A stretch of DNA of 50,975 bases. Origin: [Clostridium] polysaccharolyticum. Its GTDB lineage: Bacteria > Bacillota > Clostridia > Lachnospirales > Lachnospiraceae. The first letter of the stretch is position 1; the number at the start of each line of letters is the position of its first letter. Positions 34,187-41,450 of the stretch are shown here, one piece after another. The DNA lies in the NCBI RefSeq assembly GCF_900111595.1, contig NZ_FOHN01000021.1:1-50975 (forward strand), read 5' to 3'. Both the position numbers and the translations under genes were made by a program. A model generated the notes under the pieces. That model was not told where the DNA came from. It did no database searches and saw only the letters and a list, made by a program, of their open reading frames with translations.

Positions 34187-34217
34187 TTGCAAGTTCCTCT
34201 CGTTTTATCAGTCTTCT

Positions 34218-34246
34218 CGTATAAAATTTATATAAATTTACATCAA
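34218..34246 (-). promoter_or_regulatory. Promoter of the two-component operon
   Basis: TTGATG (34246-34241), 17 nt and TATACG (34223-34218) on the minus strand lie 32 nt upstream of the response regulator start. Confidence 0.5.
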
Positions 34247-34322
34247 ACTCTTGTCCTGTTACATTCTATTATTTTATGAAATCTTTTCTTTTCTATAAGT
34301 GTTATTTTTATACAAATGGTAC

Positions 34323-34365
34323 AAAAAAAAGAAGCAAATAAGCCTATGCTCTTGCTTCTTTTTTT
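34323..34365 (-). terminator. Terminator after the O-acetylhomoserine sulfhydrylase gene
   Basis: An A-rich arm ending GAAGCAA (34323-34337) pairs with TTGCTTC and a T-run (34352-34365). The T/A-rich flanks allow function in both directions. It lies 139 nt past the stop at 34504. Confidence 0.75.
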
Positions 34366-34377
34366 ATTCATTTTATC

Positions 34378-34495
34378 TTTTGTATATTGTTCTTTTACCT
34401 TTTGTACATTATCTTTTCAGCTTTTGTATCAGTCATATTCTAACATAATATCTCATTATGTGCAACTATTTTTTTATATTTCTAAACATTTTGTA
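34378..34495. repeat. TTTTGTA direct repeats with 22-bp period
   Basis: TTTTGTA starts at 34378, 34400 and 34422, exactly 22 bp apart (two helical turns), and a fourth copy starts at 34489, 67 bp on. The first three copies are preceded by C. Direct repeats in helical phase are typical of OmpR-type regulator sites; a low-complexity T-rich origin is also possible. Confidence 0.4.
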
Positions 34496-34503
34496 ATTTT
34501 CCT

Positions 34504-35811
34504 CTACTGTACTGCTAAAAATGCTTCTTCCAAATCTTCAATAATGTCCTCAATGTTTTCTGTTCCAATTGAAAGACGGATGGTATTTGGCTTTATACCT
34601 GAAGCTGCAAGTTCTTCTGCCGTCATCTGTGAATGTGTCGTAGACGCTGGATGAATCACTAAGGACTTCACATCTGCTACATTAGCAAGCAGAGAAAACA
34701 GTTCTAGCTGATCAATAAAATCGCAAGCTTTTTTTGCATCCCCCTTGATTTCAAACGTAAAAATCGAACCGCCACCATTTGGAAAATATTTCTGATACAA
34801 TGCTTTCTGTTCTGGATCTTGTGTCACTGCTGGATGATTTACTTTTTCTACCAATGGATGTTTTGATAAATAGTCTACTACTTTCAGGGCATTTTCCACA
34901 TGTCTTTCTACCCTTAAAGATAAAGTTTCAAGCCCTTGTAAAAAAATAAACGAATGAATTGGAGAAATAGTAGCACCTGTATCACGAAGTAATAACGCTC
35001 TGATTTTGGTTACAAAAGCTGCCCTTCCTACTGCTTTTGTGAAACTTACTCCATGATAACTTGGATTTGGCTCTGTTAAGGAAGGGAATTTTCCTGATGC
35101 TTCCCAGTCAAAATTACCACCATCCACAATTACGCCACCAATTGTAGTTCCATGTCCACCAATAAACTTTGTTGCAGAATGTACCACAACATCTGCTCCG
35201 TATTCAATTGGCCTTACAAGATATGGAGTAGCAAATGTATTGTCTACGATTAATGGGATCTTATGTGCATGGGCAATCTTTGCGATTTTTTCAATATCCA
35301 CTACTTCCGAGTTTGGATTGCCAAGCGTTTCAATAAATACTGCTTTCGTATTTTCCTGAATCGCATCTTCTACTTCCCTGTCATTAAATGGATCTACAAA
35401 AGTTGTAGTAATCCCAAAACGAGTCAAGGTATGTTCTAATAAATTAAAAGAACCTCCATAAATGTTTTTAGCAGCTACAATATGGTCCCCGCTTTCTGTA
35501 ATATTTTCAATTGCATAGGTAACCGCTGCTGCTCCAGAAGCAACTCCAAGGGCCGCTACGCCGCCTTCTAGACTTGCGATTCTCTGTTCAAATACATCCT
35601 GAGTTGGATTCGTCAGCCTTCCATAAATGTTTCCCGCATCCCTTAATGCAAATCGGTCTGCCGCATGCTGGCTATTGTGAAACACAAAAGAAGAAGACTG
35701 ATATATCGGTACAGCCCTTGCATCCGTAACTGGATCTGCATTTTCCTGTCCTACATGTAACTGTAATGTTTCAAATTTAAATTTTCTGTCCGCTCTATTT
35801 TTTTTACTCAT
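34504..35811 (-). CDS. metY: O-acetylhomoserine sulfhydrylase (homocysteine synthase)
   Basis: The 435-residue product is a PLP-dependent Cys/Met metabolism enzyme. The length, the QLHVGQENADPVTDARAVPIYQSSSFVF start, YGRLTNPTQDVFEQRI and PLP-binding K215 in VVHSATKFIGGHG match O-acetylhomoserine aminocarboxypropyltransferase rather than the shorter cystathionine gamma-synthases. It makes homocysteine from O-acetylhomoserine and sulfide. It is monocistronic with a consensus promoter at 35877-35906. No S-box or other methionine riboswitch is seen in the 66-nt leader, which is short. A palindrome and a remnant of a regulator gene lie just upstream. Confidence 0.93.
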   Translation of the reverse strand: MSKKNRADRKFKFETLQLHVGQENADPVTDARAVPIYQSSSFVFHNSQHAADRFALRDAGNIYGRLTNPTQDVFEQRIASLEGGVAALGVASGAAAVTYAIENITESGDHIVAAKNIYGGSFNLLEHTLTRFGITTTFVDPFNDREVEDAIQENTKAVFIETLGNPNSEVVDIEKIAKIAHAHKIPLIVDNTFATPYLVRPIEYGADVVVHSATKFIGGHGTTIGGVIVDGGNFDWEASGKFPSLTEPNPSYHGVSFTKAVGRAAFVTKIRALLLRDTGATISPIHSFIFLQGLETLSLRVERHVENALKVVDYLSKHPLVEKVNHPAVTQDPEQKALYQKYFPNGGGSIFTFEIKGDAKKACDFIDQLELFSLLANVADVKSLVIHPASTTHSQMTAEELAASGIKPNTIRLSIGTENIEDIIEDLEEAFLAVQ

Positions 35812-35876
35812 ACTACATACTTCCTTTCCTACTGTCCCGTGTGATGAATTTATTTGCTCTGTTTAATATACTAGTA

Positions 35877-35906
35877 ATTATATAGGATTTCTGAAATATG
35901 TGTTAA
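35877..35906 (-). promoter_or_regulatory. Promoter of metY
   Basis: TTAACA (35906-35901), an 18-nt spacer and TATAAT (35882-35877) form a strong promoter on the minus strand. Confidence 0.65.
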
Positions 35907-35927
35907 TACCTTAAAAATATAGTCCGT

Positions 35928-35944
35928 TATAAGTTTAACTTATA
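35928..35944. promoter_or_regulatory. 17-bp palindrome upstream of the metY promoter
   Basis: TATAAGTT, T, AACTTATA is a perfect palindrome centred at 35936, about 22 nt upstream of the -35 box. It is a candidate activator or repressor site. It overlaps the stop of the regulator remnant. Confidence 0.45.
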
Positions 35945-36023
35945 GCACTTTATGCTCGTATTTTTGTAATTCTTCAAGATAGACCTTTCCAATATCACTT
36001 AAATTATAAAAAAGTGTGCGTTC
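35940..36023 (-). pseudogene. Remnant of a PadR-like transcriptional regulator
   Basis: A 27-codon frame without a start, entered just after a TAG, reads ERTLFYNLSDIGKVYLEELQ and ends with KYEHKVL and TAA. The pattern (F/Y)Y.L(S/T)..G..YLEEL is typical of the wing strand and following helix of PadR/MarR-type winged-helix regulators. The rest of the gene is absent; the terminator of the HD gene lies immediately beyond. This looks like a decayed fragment. Confidence 0.45.
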
Positions 36024-36032
36024 CTATACAGC

Positions 36033-36076
36033 AAAAAGGCCTGAACGAAAGGATTAAAATCCATCCACTCAGGTCT
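36033..36076 (-). terminator. Terminator after the HD phosphohydrolase gene
   Basis: GGCCTGA (36038-36044) pairs with TCAGGTC (36069-36075), with an inner GGAT/ATCC pair, and TTTTT follows on the minus strand. Confidence 0.7.
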
Positions 36077-36093
36077 TCTTCCTACAGCTCCTT

Positions 36094-38001
36094 CTACATA
36101 TATGCCTCTAATCTTTTTACCAGTTCCAAACCAATCTGACTGCCAATGGCACTTAACAGTTCTTCTCTCTTTTCTTTCAGAATACCCTTGTTATCTTTTG
36201 CAAGGATATAGATATAGAAAACAGGAAGGTAACTAGAATCCAGCTCCAAAATATCTGCAATTCCACTAATCTCCTTTAACGTATAAATATTTCCTTTATG
36301 ATTGTAAAAATAAATCGGTGCATCTAGCCCTAGCGATATTCTTTTAAACAAAGTAACCGTATCATAGGTTTTCAAATCCGTCACTATTCTTTTGGTCTGG
36401 TTATTTACTATTTCTTTGACCATATCCTGAAAATCTCCCAGACCAAGTTCTTTGTTGTATCTTGCTAGGAAAGAAAGAACAAAACCTGAGGATTTCTTAT
36501 CCATATGATCCAGAAGCTGTCCCAGAAGATCCGCAAATCGTTCTTTTCCAGCCTCGTTCCAAGCCTGTTCCACAAGACTTTCTATCTGTCTTCGATTCTG
36601 CTTTAATAGCTGCTTTACACCATCATCAATACTCTGGAAATTCTCCCCCCTTTTTATCAACGAATGATACCGCTTGCTATTACGTAGGAGTTCCGCTAAA
36701 CGCTGGGCCAGAAGATAATCCGTGCTATCCTCTGGTATGGTATCATTATGATAATATCCTGTATAATAAATCTGGCGCAGGACAGTCAAAAGCCATGAGT
36801 CATTCCATTGAGAAAGTGCATTTGCCTTGATAGCTGACTTTTTATCCCCCAGAGGAAACCATAGCCCCGAAATATCGAACGGAATCAGAACCTCACTACC
36901 GCTTTTTTCTTTATCCTCGTATTCTAGCAGATACTTCTTTACTAAATCCTTCACAATTCCTTCTAAGATATAATCTGTCTTAATTACTCTATGATGATAG
37001 ATAATATCCTTGTAACTGTTATATCTTCTCTTCACAAAATCCTCGACGGAACTAACAGCTTTTAGCGGTACTGCAAAATACATCTCTCCATCTCTAATAA
37101 AAAGCTGCATATCGCAGATGATTCTTCCATATTCAATCTTTCCACAATCCATGCCAGAACTAAGTACGTCTCGTGTTACATAATCAAGTCTGTCCCCATC
37201 CAAACTAGAATCTATAATGCGATGCAGGAAACGGAATGCTCCTTCTTCTGCAAATATCCGTCTCACAGTCTCCATAACCAGTAAATCAAATAAATTCTCA
37301 CTAAAGCTGTCATCTATTCCACCCATAGGCTGAATGATTTTAAATAAGATTCCCTGGCTGATTTCATCTCCCATCTGCTCATGAAGTTTCCGGTCATCTT
37401 CAAAGTATTTTGACATAATTTCAAGAAACTCTTCTGCATTTTCCTGCTGCATAAATGTTTTGTCTTTAAATTCCATATAAACATCTTTTAAGGCAAACTC
37501 TACAATATGGCTGAAAGGAGGGTGTCCAATATCGTGAAGCAGGGCAGCCGCACGGATTCCTTGAATAATCACAAGATGCATCACCTTATATCCATCTTCA
37601 ATATTATTTGGTATCAAGGAATGCCTTAACTTGTCCAAAATAATCCTTGGAAGTCCCACAGGCTTTTGCCCTCCCAGCTTCTCTTCACACAGCTTCTGGT
37701 TTTCATGTATTTCTTTTATAATCGTAAAATATTCTTTTTCGAATATCTCAAAAAACTCTTGCAGCGTTTGGTCAGACGCATTTAAAAGGGATTGAAAAAA
37801 CATATCAGAACAAAGTTTCATCGTTCCAATTGAATGTTCAAAACGTTTGGTACGGTTAGACGGAAAAGTCAGATACACAGTAGAGTTCTGGTATACGTCA
37901 TGCAAACGGTTAAATCCGATAGTGGAAACAATTCTTCTTTCATATTCAGTTAATGCAATTAACCCATGAATGGAATCATTTAAATATATTCCTTTTTTCA
38001 A
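36094..38001 (-). CDS. HD-domain phosphohydrolase, SAMHD1/dGTPase-like
   Basis: The start is placed at TTG 38001 (reading MKKGIYLNDSIHGLIALTEY), 6 nt after AGGAGG; the longer frame would translate the ribosome binding site. The 635-residue product has the HD motifs RTKRFEHSIGTMKLC (first His), LLHDIGHPPFSHIVEF (HD pair) and the distal Asp in SLDGDRLDYVTRDVL. These place it with SAMHD1/dGTPase-like enzymes, which hydrolyse dNTPs or other phosphate esters. The C-terminal 300 residues are helical with no other domain that I recognise. It is a single gene and diverges from the azoreductase gene. Substrate is not determined from sequence. Confidence 0.82.
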   Translation of the reverse strand: MKKGIYLNDSIHGLIALTEYERRIVSTIGFNRLHDVYQNSTVYLTFPSNRTKRFEHSIGTMKLCSDMFFQSLLNASDQTLQEFFEIFEKEYFTIIKEIHENQKLCEEKLGGQKPVGLPRIILDKLRHSLIPNNIEDGYKVMHLVIIQGIRAAALLHDIGHPPFSHIVEFALKDVYMEFKDKTFMQQENAEEFLEIMSKYFEDDRKLHEQMGDEISQGILFKIIQPMGGIDDSFSENLFDLLVMETVRRIFAEEGAFRFLHRIIDSSLDGDRLDYVTRDVLSSGMDCGKIEYGRIICDMQLFIRDGEMYFAVPLKAVSSVEDFVKRRYNSYKDIIYHHRVIKTDYILEGIVKDLVKKYLLEYEDKEKSGSEVLIPFDISGLWFPLGDKKSAIKANALSQWNDSWLLTVLRQIYYTGYYHNDTIPEDSTDYLLAQRLAELLRNSKRYHSLIKRGENFQSIDDGVKQLLKQNRRQIESLVEQAWNEAGKERFADLLGQLLDHMDKKSSGFVLSFLARYNKELGLGDFQDMVKEIVNNQTKRIVTDLKTYDTVTLFKRISLGLDAPIYFYNHKGNIYTLKEISGIADILELDSSYLPVFYIYILAKDNKGILKEKREELLSAIGSQIGLELVKRLEAYM

Positions 38002-38171
38002 ATCAATCCTCCTGCTTTTGCTATTTTGCATATAGTATAATATATTTTTGCCCAAAATACTACTCATATGTAGCTTTTCTGTTTCGTCTTTTATGACAAT
38101 ATCCGAAATTTCTTTTAATTCTTCTAAAGTTCTTGCTCATAAAATAAATTCTTTCTAATTCACTATTATTT

Positions 38172-38191
38172 CCAGATATATCTATATCTGG
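38172..38191. promoter_or_regulatory. 20-bp perfect palindrome between the HD and azoreductase genes
   Basis: CCAGATATA, TC, TATATCTGG is a perfect inverted repeat 92-111 nt upstream of the azoreductase start. It fits a MarR- or HxlR-type operator. It also lies inside a possible 47-codon minus-strand frame starting at 38203, so its symmetry may be partly coding. Confidence 0.45.
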
Positions 38192-38282
38192 TCTATTCTC
38201 CATAAACTAACATAATAAAATTGCCTGCTATTAGAAACCATACTTTAAAGAACTGAATATCAAAACAAAAGGAGGAAAAACA

Positions 38283-38888
38283 ATGGCACACGTGCTATAT
38301 ATCAAAGCAAACCCAAAAAGTATTGAACATTCCCGGACTTTTCAGTTATCTGAAAAATTTATAGAAAATTATAAGAACCTGCATCCAGAAGATACCATTA
38401 CCACATTAGACTTATACAAAGAACCGATTCATTTCTTAACTTTTGAGGATCTGAATGAGATTTTTGGAGCTAAATCAGAAGAAAAAAGAAATCACCCCAT
38501 TTTAAAGTATGCTTATCAGTTTGCAGAAGCTGACAAATATGTAGTAGCTGCACCTATGTGGAATCTTTCTTTTCCAGCAGTTTTAAAAGCATATATGGAT
38601 TATGTAAGCGTTTCAGGAATCACCTTCCAGTATACAGCCAATGGACCAGCTGGCTTGTGCAAAAACAAAAAAGCAGTCTTTTTAACTACAAGTGGCGGAG
38701 AATACTCTGAAACAAAAAATGCCGATTTAGAAATGGGAGAACGCTATTTAAGAGCTTTATTCTGTTTCTTTGGTATCGAAAACTTTCAAACGATCCGTGC
38801 CGAAAACTTAGACCTGCAGGGTGCTGATGTAAACGATATTTTAGCCAAAGCCAAGGAACGTGCAAAATCATTAGCAGACAGCTTTTAG
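38283..38888 (+). CDS. azoR: FMN-dependent NADH:quinone reductase/azoreductase
   Basis: The 201-residue product matches the AzoR flavodoxin-like family: N-terminal VLYIKANPKSIEHSRTFQLS (phosphate-binding loop region), LDLYKEPI, VVAAPMWNLSFPAVLKAYMDYV (about 92-113), GLCKNKKAVFLTTSGGEYS. These proteins are cytosolic FMN dimers that reduce quinones and azo dyes with NADH and are commonly induced by electrophile stress. ATG 38283 follows AAAGGAGG at ideal spacing. It is monocistronic, with a hairpin terminator at 38906 and a palindromic operator candidate upstream. Confidence 0.92.
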   Translation: MAHVLYIKANPKSIEHSRTFQLSEKFIENYKNLHPEDTITTLDLYKEPIHFLTFEDLNEIFGAKSEEKRNHPILKYAYQFAEADKYVVAAPMWNLSFPAVLKAYMDYVSVSGITFQYTANGPAGLCKNKKAVFLTTSGGEYSETKNADLEMGERYLRALFCFFGIENFQTIRAENLDLQGADVNDILAKAKERAKSLADSF

Positions 38889-38905
38889 ATTATATTGTTT
38901 ATAGG

Positions 38906-38937
38906 CAAACAGTGCCCTTAATTAAGGACACTGTTTG
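38906..38937 (+). terminator. Hairpin after the azoreductase gene
   Basis: CAAACAGTG (38906-38914) pairs with CACTGTTTG (38929-38937), extended by CCTTAA/TTAAGG inside. The T-run is missing, so termination strength is uncertain. Confidence 0.55.
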
Positions 38938-38986
38938 ATAAATAACAGGTTGATTTTTCAGCTCCCCATATTTTTAAGGAAACGAA

Positions 38987-39664
38987 TTAAAGTATTCCAA
39001 ACAAAATTAGCCCAATAGTACTAATGGAGAAATCCGCAGACATATGAACAAACCAGGAACCATATATAGTACCATCTTTTTCGTTCAGGTAATTAAATAT
39101 CATTGCTCCTATATATAGCCCTAATAATACCATTACATATACCCCTGCTGAAAACCATCCTGTCATCATTGCCGTATGATACAGGGAAAACATGGCAGAA
39201 CTTAATATGTATGCCGCTTTTCTTGTAATGTACTTTTTCATCGTCAGAAACGCAAAGCCTCGAAAGAAAAATTCTTCCAGAAATGAATTGGCAAACGAAA
39301 TATAAAGTGCCACCCAGATGAACCTTTTTCCCGTTACACCTGCATTACTAGAAAGAGCACCAGTAATCCCCGAATAATCCAATATATTCCTTGTAACCAG
39401 ATATGTTCCCAAAATTCCTAGATACAATCCTGCTGCCAAACCAAAAACCAGCTTGCCACTCCCTTTTTTCCATAGAAAGATTTCTTTTAAACTCAAATCT
39501 TTATGACGCCAGAAATAAACCAGTGGTACTGCTAAAAATAAAATACACTTTACCAGAGATTTCTTTGCATACCCTGGTTTTATCACACCATCTACCATAG
39601 CCATAACGCCACAGCACATAACAATCCGTATCAGAATAAATACAGCTTCTTTCTTTTTTTTCAT
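38987..39664 (-). CDS. CPBP-family intramembrane metalloprotease-like protein
   Basis: The 225-residue product has six or seven predicted membrane helices and the CPBP (CAAX protease/bacteriocin-processing, Abi) motifs: EEFFFRGFAF (about 131-140), SLYHTAMMTGW and a third histidine/asparagine motif WFVHMSADF. In the family the Glu pair, Arg and His residues form the metal centre that cleaves or processes membrane-associated substrates. In Firmicutes such proteins often act in bacteriocin immunity or maturation; no bacteriocin gene is visible here. The ribosome binding site is modest and the gene stands alone. Confidence 0.85.
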   Translation of the reverse strand: MKKKKEAVFILIRIVMCCGVMAMVDGVIKPGYAKKSLVKCILFLAVPLVYFWRHKDLSLKEIFLWKKGSGKLVFGLAAGLYLGILGTYLVTRNILDYSGITGALSSNAGVTGKRFIWVALYISFANSFLEEFFFRGFAFLTMKKYITRKAAYILSSAMFSLYHTAMMTGWFSAGVYVMVLLGLYIGAMIFNYLNEKDGTIYGSWFVHMSADFSISTIGLILFGIL

Positions 39665-39806
39665 TTGAACTCTCTCCCTGCCTCGCTATTACTTACATAT
39701 TTATTTTTATTGGAACTTTATGGATTTTTGCATAATATCGTAAGAAAATCAATTCCCAGCAATTCTACACCTGCTTTTATGTAAACGCTACGGTAACTTC
39801 TAAATT

Positions 39807-40250
39807 CTACAGACCTGTATTTGCACCTTGTCCTCCTCCACCAAGAAGATCTATCAGCCGCAGCATACTGGCAATCAATACGAGCGTACTGGCAATATTA
39901 TTGATTCTGCTGGAACTTCTTTGACTGCAGTCAGCATCAGGATTACACAAAACTGTCTCTGATAACTGAAAGAAAAAGAATAACGCACATAATATAAGGA
40001 GATTCGAGCTTAGTTTTAAAGGATATACATTGGCTGTTTGTGCCTGTGGGTTCAGAATCTGGCACTTCTGTATCCTAAGTGTCTGCTGCGTTAGCAGAAT
40101 TCCTGCAATAATAAAGTTAGTGTATTTACAAGAATCATCTAGTATTTTTAACTGCTGCTGCATTTGTACTTGAGCTCTCGCCTGTTCTGCGTAAGTATCT
40201 ATGCACTCCATCTGGTTCTGATAATAATTATAATTATTATAACAATTCAT
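39807..40250 (-). CDS. Unknown small membrane-associated protein with N/Y/Q-rich N-terminus
   Basis: The 147-residue product begins MNCYNNYNYYQNQMECIDTY, a low-complexity segment, then a glutamine-rich helix (ARAQVQMQQQLKILDD), a hydrophobic segment (about 44-60), a stronger membrane helix (about 80-98, LLILCALFFFFQL), a polar loop with two cysteines (CNPDADCSQ), another hydrophobic helix (about 120-138) and a Gly-rich end (GGGGQGANTGL). The style resembles spore-coat or sporulation-associated small proteins of Clostridia, but I do not recognise a family. It is single, between the CPBP and RlmH genes. Confidence 0.6.
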   Translation of the reverse strand: MNCYNNYNYYQNQMECIDTYAEQARAQVQMQQQLKILDDSCKYTNFIIAGILLTQQTLRIQKCQILNPQAQTANVYPLKLSSNLLILCALFFFFQLSETVLCNPDADCSQRSSSRINNIASTLVLIASMLRLIDLLGGGGQGANTGL

Positions 40251-40342
40251 ACTTCACTCCACTAATCCATTTCTATTAGTGTATGATAAAACTATTCATG
40301 TGTTACTTTTTCCTCTAAGAAGTGCCATAATGCCCTCTCAGC

Positions 40343-40822
40343 TTACTTATGATACGGTTCCCTCTTCATAATCCGATATCCCCTATACACCTGCTCTAGC
40401 AGCACCATCCTCATCATCTGATGGGGAAATGTCATCTTACTAAAACTAAGCTTCATATCCGCTCTCTTTAAAAGCTCCGTATCCAGTCCCAGCGACCCCC
40501 CAATCAAGAACACGATATGGCTTACTCCATTGATTCCAAGCTGCTCAATCTTCTTACTAAACTCCACCGAATCCAGCTGCTTTCCTTCAATAGCCAATGC
40601 AATTACATAAGAGTCATCTTTAATGTATTTAGACAGCCTCTCTGCTTCCTTTGCTTTAATAATTCTCTCCTCGTTCTCGCTTGCCTGATCAGGTGTCTTT
40701 TCATCTGCCACTTCCACTATCTCTAGTTTACAGTAGCGAGACAGTCTTTTCTCATACTCTGCAATTCCTGCTGTAAAGTATTTCTCCTTAATTTTTCCTA
40801 CACACAATACTGTTATCTTCAT
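40343..40822 (-). CDS. rlmH: 23S rRNA (pseudouridine-1915-N3)-methyltransferase
   Basis: The start is set at ATG 40822 (MKITVLCVGKIKEKY), giving exactly 159 residues, the normal RlmH length, with GGAAGGAAAA upstream. The SPOUT-fold motifs are present: IALAIEGKQLDS, VFLIGGSLGL, the knot region LSFSKMTFPHQMMRMVLLEQVYR and the C-terminal EPYHK. RlmH is a homodimer that uses SAM to methylate pseudouridine 1915 in helix 69 of 23S rRNA. The gene stands alone. A perfect 12-bp hairpin lies about 160 nt upstream in the possible leader. Confidence 0.97.
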   Translation of the reverse strand: MKITVLCVGKIKEKYFTAGIAEYEKRLSRYCKLEIVEVADEKTPDQASENEERIIKAKEAERLSKYIKDDSYVIALAIEGKQLDSVEFSKKIEQLGINGVSHIVFLIGGSLGLDTELLKRADMKLSFSKMTFPHQMMRMVLLEQVYRGYRIMKREPYHK

Positions 40823-40983
40823 ACTGTTTTCCTTCCATTTATTTATAATAATGTGAACAAAAAAATTCATATATTGTTCTCAATCAAGTCATAATTTACA
40901 CATATTTCTTCGCTATAATAAGAATCAAGATAGTGATTTAAATAAATTTCACTTTCTCCTCCCCAACATTCATATAAGTGAAG

Positions 40984-41014
40984 CCAAAGCCTCAGAACGC
41001 TCCTGAGGCTTTGG
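40984..41014. repeat. Perfect 12-bp hairpin sharing its core with a nearby terminator
   Basis: CCAAAGCCTCAG (40984-40995) and CTGAGGCTTTGG (41003-41014) enclose 7 nt. The inner ten base pairs are identical to those of the terminator at 41420-41447. No T-run follows on either strand. Confidence 0.7.
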
Positions 41015-41275
41015 TGCTGTTTAGGAGCATTCTTCTCATTGCATTTCAAGTTTCATTTCAAGCCAGCTTCTTTTTATTACCACTTAACAAATGCACCTGC
41101 ATTCCTTAATATAATTGTTCATTGATTCATCTATCCAATGAACACTTTTCTTTTAATCCTTACAAATTACATTAAATTTCCAATCATTAACAGAATTTCA
41201 TCATTTAGCTTTTAATTTCTTACAAAAAGCTTTCTTTCTTAAAAAAAACTTAAGAATTAATAATTTGTTCATATT

Positions 41276-41389
41276 TTGTTCATAATTATAGTATATACTA
41301 AAATATAGATAGTGTTAATAACACTTTCTACTCCCACCCTATTATACACTTTGTTATCAAAAAACTCACTAATAGCTAGTGAGTTTTTT
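41276..41389 (+). ncRNA. Candidate small RNA with own promoter and terminator
   Basis: TTGTTC (41276-41281), 17 nt and TAAAAT (41299-41304) make a promoter on the plus strand. A start near 41311 would give an RNA of about 79 nt with a 5' hairpin (AGTGTT, AAT, AACACT, 41311-41325), a single-stranded pyrimidine-rich middle (CTACTCCCACCC) and a perfect terminator hairpin (41359-41371 with 41377-41389) ending in T6. The terminator alone could instead serve the CBS gene on the other strand. Confidence 0.4.
41359..41389. terminator. Perfect bidirectional terminator
   Basis: AAAAAACTCACTA (41359-41371) and TAGTGAGTTTTTT (41377-41389) form a 13-bp stem with a 5-nt loop. T-runs occur in both directions. 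Confidence 0.85.
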
Positions 41390-41419
41390 GGCATTCTAAG
41401 AACTATAAGATAAAAATCG

Positions 41420-41447
41420 AAAAGCCTCAGCGGAAAACTGAGGCTTT
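41420..41447 (-). terminator. Terminator of the rex-nnr-alr-mazF-CBS operon
   Basis: AAAGCCTCAG (41421-41430) pairs with CTGAGGCTTT (41438-41447), just after the stop at 41451, followed on the minus strand by TTTTCGATTTTT. Confidence 0.85.
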
Positions 41448-41450
41448 CTT

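Larger units (their letters stand above)
40823..41450. other. 628-bp non-coding stretch with hairpins and a candidate small RNA
   Basis: This AT-rich stretch between rlmH and the CBS gene contains no convincing gene. It holds a 12-bp perfect hairpin (40984-41014), an inverted 9-mer (TGTTCATTG, 41116-41124, with CAATGAACA, 41136-41144), several TTGTTCAT copies, a promoter/terminator pair (41276-41389) and a terminator (41420-41447). Confidence 0.6.

Noticed and set aside
35812-35880. S-box (SAM) riboswitch before metY
   Set aside because: The leader after the predicted promoter is too short and has no S-box helices or terminator.
39665-39806. Coding-like minus-strand frame after the N/Y/Q-rich gene
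   Set aside because: Short, without a start codon or ribosome binding site, and without any recognisable family pattern.
40867-41049. 60-codon minus-strand frame over the 12-bp hairpin
   Set aside because: The frame is explained by the hairpin sequence and has no ribosome binding site.
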